Shown here piece by piece: positions 15,001-17,086 of a stretch of 17,086 bases of DNA. Position numbers and translations under genes: made by a program. The stretch comes from JAKLQJ01 sp964534135 (GTDB taxonomy: Bacteria; Elusimicrobiota; Elusimicrobia; Elusimicrobiales; UBA9959). The notes beneath the pieces are model-generated. The model saw only the letters and a program-made list of their open reading frames with translations, was not told the DNA's origin and ran no database searches. Numbering within the stretch: the stretch's first letter is position 1; each line of letters begins with the position of its first letter. The stretch is from assembly GCA_964534135.1 (NCBI GenBank), contig CAZHQC010000045.1, forward strand, positions 1-17,086, in the 5' to 3' direction.

Positions 15001-17034
15001 TGACTGGAGTTTTCCCCATCTATCTGAAGCAACTCTGGTCCAATACATACTGCTGGTATCAATAACCATGTCATAGTTTGTGGTATTGCTTATAAATGAA
15101 CCCGCAAGAGTGGCAAAAGCCAATTTCTGAGCGCCGCAATTATCATGGCACTCTTCAATAGCCATAATGGTTATGGGAGCCGCGGTAGATATAATAAGCG
15201 GATGTGAAGCCGTTATCGTATAAGTCGTAGAGAATATAATATCTCCAAAAATCCGGCCCGCAGCATTTCCGGCGGTAGGCTGAATATTAAATATTACATC
15301 TCCGGCTGATTTACAAACGCCGTCTTTATCCAAGGACCAAACACTGCCCGCGGTACATAAATTTCCATTGACAGGAGTTGTAGCTGCGGCTGAAGATATG
15401 GTTACTCTTACATCATCCCAGTCACTTTCAAAATCATTTCCTTGATTTAAATCCATCCAGGAACCATAAAAAGAAGCGTTCAATCTTACATTACCGTCGG
15501 TAAGACCGGTAATGGTAAAACTTCCGTCAGGACCGGTTTTGGTTTGCGCGTCAACTTGCATTCCCATATTTTCTCCACTATAGGAATCAACACCAGTCTT
15601 ATAATCCCATTCGCCCCAAACCATAATATCGGCATTGGGAATTGGAATACTGTTGTATTTAAGAACACCTGTTAAGGTATAAGTCGCAAGTTCAAGACTA
15701 TAATCTCTAAATTGGGAATAGGTGTTATCCATAATCATTATATTGTCACCTATATTCTTATAACCCTTCACTCTTATGTCCACATTATAACCATTGCCGC
15801 TTATCGGAATATCATAAAATGAAGCATAACCATTGGCATCGGTTTTATTTTCATAACTTATTATCGCTTCCCAACATAGCTGGCCACCACAATCAGTATC
15901 GGGAATCTCCCCCCATTGTGAAACTTCAACTCTCACTCCATCTAAAGGAAAGCCCGTAGTGCTTCTCACCACGCATTCAAATGAAGGAGGCACAGTGGAA
16001 CCCGATGTATCATAACCGCCTACAATATTAACAGCGCTTGATAAATCCACATAATAATCCGCGACTTGAGGAAAGGCATTATCCAAGAAAATAGTCATGG
16101 AAGCATTATTTGAAGGCATATTTAAATTTAAGGAATAAGCTCCCGCCGGCACAGGAGTAACATTATCTATATACATTGTTGCTCCAAGACCTGCAGAATC
16201 AGTTGTTTTCATAATAGAATATGCGGCTTTTTCTCCGGTTTGAGCAAAAGACACTTCTCCCATAATATATTCATTATTTACAAGAGCGCCTCCGCTTGAA
16301 ATATGCACCCTTAAAGTATAATCGGGAGCACCTTCAGGTTTAGGAAATAAAAGGAAATCTCTAGTTACATCCCCATTCATACTGACCATGAAATTGCCAT
16401 AAGGATCCATCATCTGATCTTTTATGCTGGGCATATAACTGGGCGTTGAAATACCCACGAAGTATTGGAAACCCATAGGCAAATTAGCTGTAACAGTTCC
16501 CAAAGCATTAGTAGTATCCGTATGAATATTTGTCGGATCTATATTGCCGTTTTGATCGAAAGGAATAATAGATATCGCAACTCCTACAAAAGGTTCTGTT
16601 GAATTCATAGGATTGTAAGGGTCTCCAACTTTAACATTAACCGTTAAAGTAGGATTTGAGGTAGCCTCAAACATTTCAGTACTTTGAGCATATCTGTAAA
16701 AACCCGAGTTATTATTGAAATTACCTGCTACATAAACACGACCCGCATTATCAATAACGATGCCATAACCCACATCATAAGAACCAGGGCCGGTATTAAC
16801 TGACTTTGTCCATAATATTTGACCGGTAGAACTATACTTTCTCATGAAAGCATTCTCACCTTGGTTTAAATCATATCGTGCTTCCGAGCCTGTTATATAA
16901 ACAGCGCCGGAAGTTCCGACCGTAACACCATAACCCACATCATAATTATTGGAAGGGTCATTATAAGTTTTGGCTCCACCCCAAGCATCGGCTATATTGC
17001 CGTCATCATTCCAAAGTTTAATCAGCCTTATATT
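12010..17034 (-). CDS. Giant surface protein: SBBP repeats, carboxypeptidase-regulatory-like domains, FlgD-like C-terminus; 5' end missing
   Basis: At least 1,640 residues are open. Numbering from a GTG at 16938, residues 1-75 hold SBBP-type propeller repeats: YDVGYG, then G-x-VY-I/V-x-G, then a K-Y-x-x-x-G-x-I-x-W block, twice. Several Ig-like or carboxypeptidase-regulatory-like domains follow, with starts near 205, 421 (LTGVLKYNSIPIPNADI), 667 (GLRGVVKFPNG), 1031 (VGTVSGIVMSS, then SSGAFSFANVPPGT) and 1126 (ITGRVYLKKFP). The last 115 residues form a FlgD-like / type IX-style sorting domain: NMPNPFNLKSK, HLPAGKSGHVKFVIYNVAGE, WDGKNDKG, VASGVYFML, ALIK. No signal peptide is present. The open frame starts at 17034 right after an in-frame stop, in the middle of a propeller repeat, so the true N-terminus is lost. 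Likely role: exported structural or adhesive surface protein; the PorV-like gene lies directly downstream. Confidence 0.85.
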   Translation of the reverse strand, partial: NIRLIKLWNDDGNIADAWGGAKTYNDPSNNYDVGYGVTVGTSGAVYITGSEARYDLNQGENAFMRKYSSTGQILWTKSVNTGPGSYDVGYGIVIDNAGRVYVAGNFNNNSGFYRYAQSTEMFEATSNPTLTVNVKVGDPYNPMNSTEPFVGVAISIIPFDQNGNIDPTNIHTDTTNALGTVTANLPMGFQYFVGISTPSYMPSIKDQMMDPYGNFMVSMNGDVTRDFLLFPKPEGAPDYTLRVHISSGGALVNNEYIMGEVSFAQTGEKAAYSIMKTTDSAGLGATMYIDNVTPVPAGAYSLNLNMPSNNASMTIFLDNAFPQVADYYVDLSSAVNIVGGYDTSGSTVPPSFECVVRSTTGFPLDGVRVEVSQWGEIPDTDCGGQLCWEAIISYENKTDANGYASFYDIPISGNGYNVDIRVKGYKNIGDNIMIMDNTYSQFRDYSLELATYTLTGVLKYNSIPIPNADIMVWGEWDYKTGVDSYSGENMGMQVDAQTKTGPDGSFTITGLTDGNVRLNASFYGSWMDLNQGNDFESDWDDVRVTISSAAATTPVNGNLCTAGSVWSLDKDGVCKSAGDVIFNIQPTAGNAAGRIFGDIIFSTTYTITASHPLIISTAAPITIMAIEECHDNCGAQKLAFATLAGSFISNTTNYDMVIDTSSMYWTRVASDRWGKLQSFDDRADFTSTDTVRMDFTLVRSGGLRGVVKFPNGNNFKPMWSNNDSGYWMDIDLDGVTVDVRDGTGLDEYGEFYFPNIAPGVYNLSIRPRGDDFIWPPLELDGVTVTQDNITEVKLQLTDGLFVKPQIFSLPTISTPTWHYAVIAVESGSQMNQKLVTELFFDKPQYSIAYSTTTGWETISMEPGQYDFYLTLGSNYDPGGDEGDEGRVESYQQFANFIGRTKNKGIKKDDENPNMGTKDQPIDIVILEGGMVGQEQIGGELIGDRIFTAPDYERIFANFENELFPLIPVIMLYDTAGDLRGFSHALPVDVTAFEGFWTGITNKSSATVEASFDAYPNQYLIWGLPPGNYTAVFANPNYPPVAKDIVLPADSNYPLFDFDAQDLPVGTVSGIVMSSVTVGTTTVIDTPIENVMVYLKHRTIEKFTKTDSSGAFSFANVPPGTIKVTVSKNGYVKIGDKMSLAGDQTIDDLAFVMLPSESVITGRVYLKKFPSPATKAGISIVAYDETWNVAEPTSYIPKMEAQTDDNGDFEITGVIPGHIYKVSAFYTGKLPEPMEVTAVEGSTVMGDIVLKDVPPQIILKIRKSASSDYKMDVIIRSPKELVTTPVCTYNNGVTYSSTTAVNLVLRPGPNHSYLGQFTVSSDRYYTLYVTAGDGSNKMSKYLVYDKVSKANTDQYIQSAAIAGGEVYMDSEQEEYTGIELDPGAVTTSSSTADYSDLVGGFFSALPSVKTVKTEKGEMSFESAITDLMASEVYDMDLTNAQPNKPFSLNLKYNKERALNSAALKIYQYSGGEWKEVPGSYTVDPMIGTVSVDIASIDYAYAGTGDTDTPLSRKKFKMSAISPRGTYVPSASGSSQSGQFAVFTSKPGTGVAANSSTFEVYNMPNPFNLKSKTITNIEGTAAFSGSSTHSTDGTLIKYHLPAGKSGHVKFVIYNVAGEKVRTIDETIIRTSDSTNYSEWDGKNDKGTKVASGVYFMLTYLNGEQLGNKAHKMALIK

Positions 17035-17085
17035 TTAGTGGATTAGCTTGTCAAGACCAGTTTTAAGCTGTTTTAAGGTGTATCC
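17035..17085 (-). other. C-terminal end of an unidentified coding sequence
   Basis: Sixteen codons reading GYTLKQLKTGLDKLIH end in TAA (17037-17035), in the same frame as the surface protein but with no resemblance to its propeller repeats. The sequence runs off the window. It looks like the tail of another protein, possibly a transposase inserted into the surface-protein gene; too little is visible to identify it. Confidence 0.35.
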
Positions 17086-17086
17086 A

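Overview
This is an AT-rich bacterial window (roughly 37% GC by eye) mixing universal housekeeping genes with outer-surface genes. The signs point to a Gram-negative bacterium with an outer membrane. There is a PorV/PorQ-type beta-barrel, a very large secreted protein ending in a FlgD-like / type IX-style C-terminal domain, and ordinary bacterial LigA, NusB, HemW and ValS. Together with the many palindromic intergenic repeats this resembles genomes of uncultured phyla such as Elusimicrobiota or Omnitrophota. That placement is a guess from style and not something the sequence proves.

Layout. 1-1908: a minus-strand AAA+ ATPase of the DUF4143 type, preceded by two tandem palindromes that overlap a good promoter. 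Next comes a GC-richer stretch with an internal duplication and only tiny ORFs. The whole block is flanked by a perfect 33-bp direct repeat made from the last codons of ligA, so it looks like an insertion at the ligA 3' end. 1909-4459: nusB-ligA on the minus strand with overlapping reading frames; NusB carries an unusual repetitive Lys/Ala-rich tail. 4460-4876: a divergent intergenic region holding a MITE-like foldback element with 28-bp terminal inverted repeats and three internal hairpins. 4877-10632: plus-strand slipin (with terminator), hemW, valS and two overlapping, translationally coupled small membrane-protein genes of unknown function. 10633-10769: a foldback repeat between convergent genes. 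10770-11699: PorV/PorQ-like protein, minus strand. 11700-12009: a cluster of hairpin repeats. 12010-17034: a giant surface protein on the minus strand, with SBBP-type repeats, several carboxypeptidase-regulatory-like domains and a FlgD-like C-terminus. Its 5' end is missing: an in-frame stop and unrelated coding sequence replace it at the right edge.

How the genes fit together. NusB and LigA form a conserved information-processing pair. ValS appears to head a short operon with two membrane proteins. PorV plus the large FlgD-tailed protein is the typical carrier/cargo context of type IX-like secretion, although no core secretion genes are in the window. No RNA genes (tRNA, rRNA), CRISPR array, integrase or complete recognised IS was seen. 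The least explained parts are the block between the ligA-derived repeats, the foldback elements, and the broken N-terminus of the giant surface protein.
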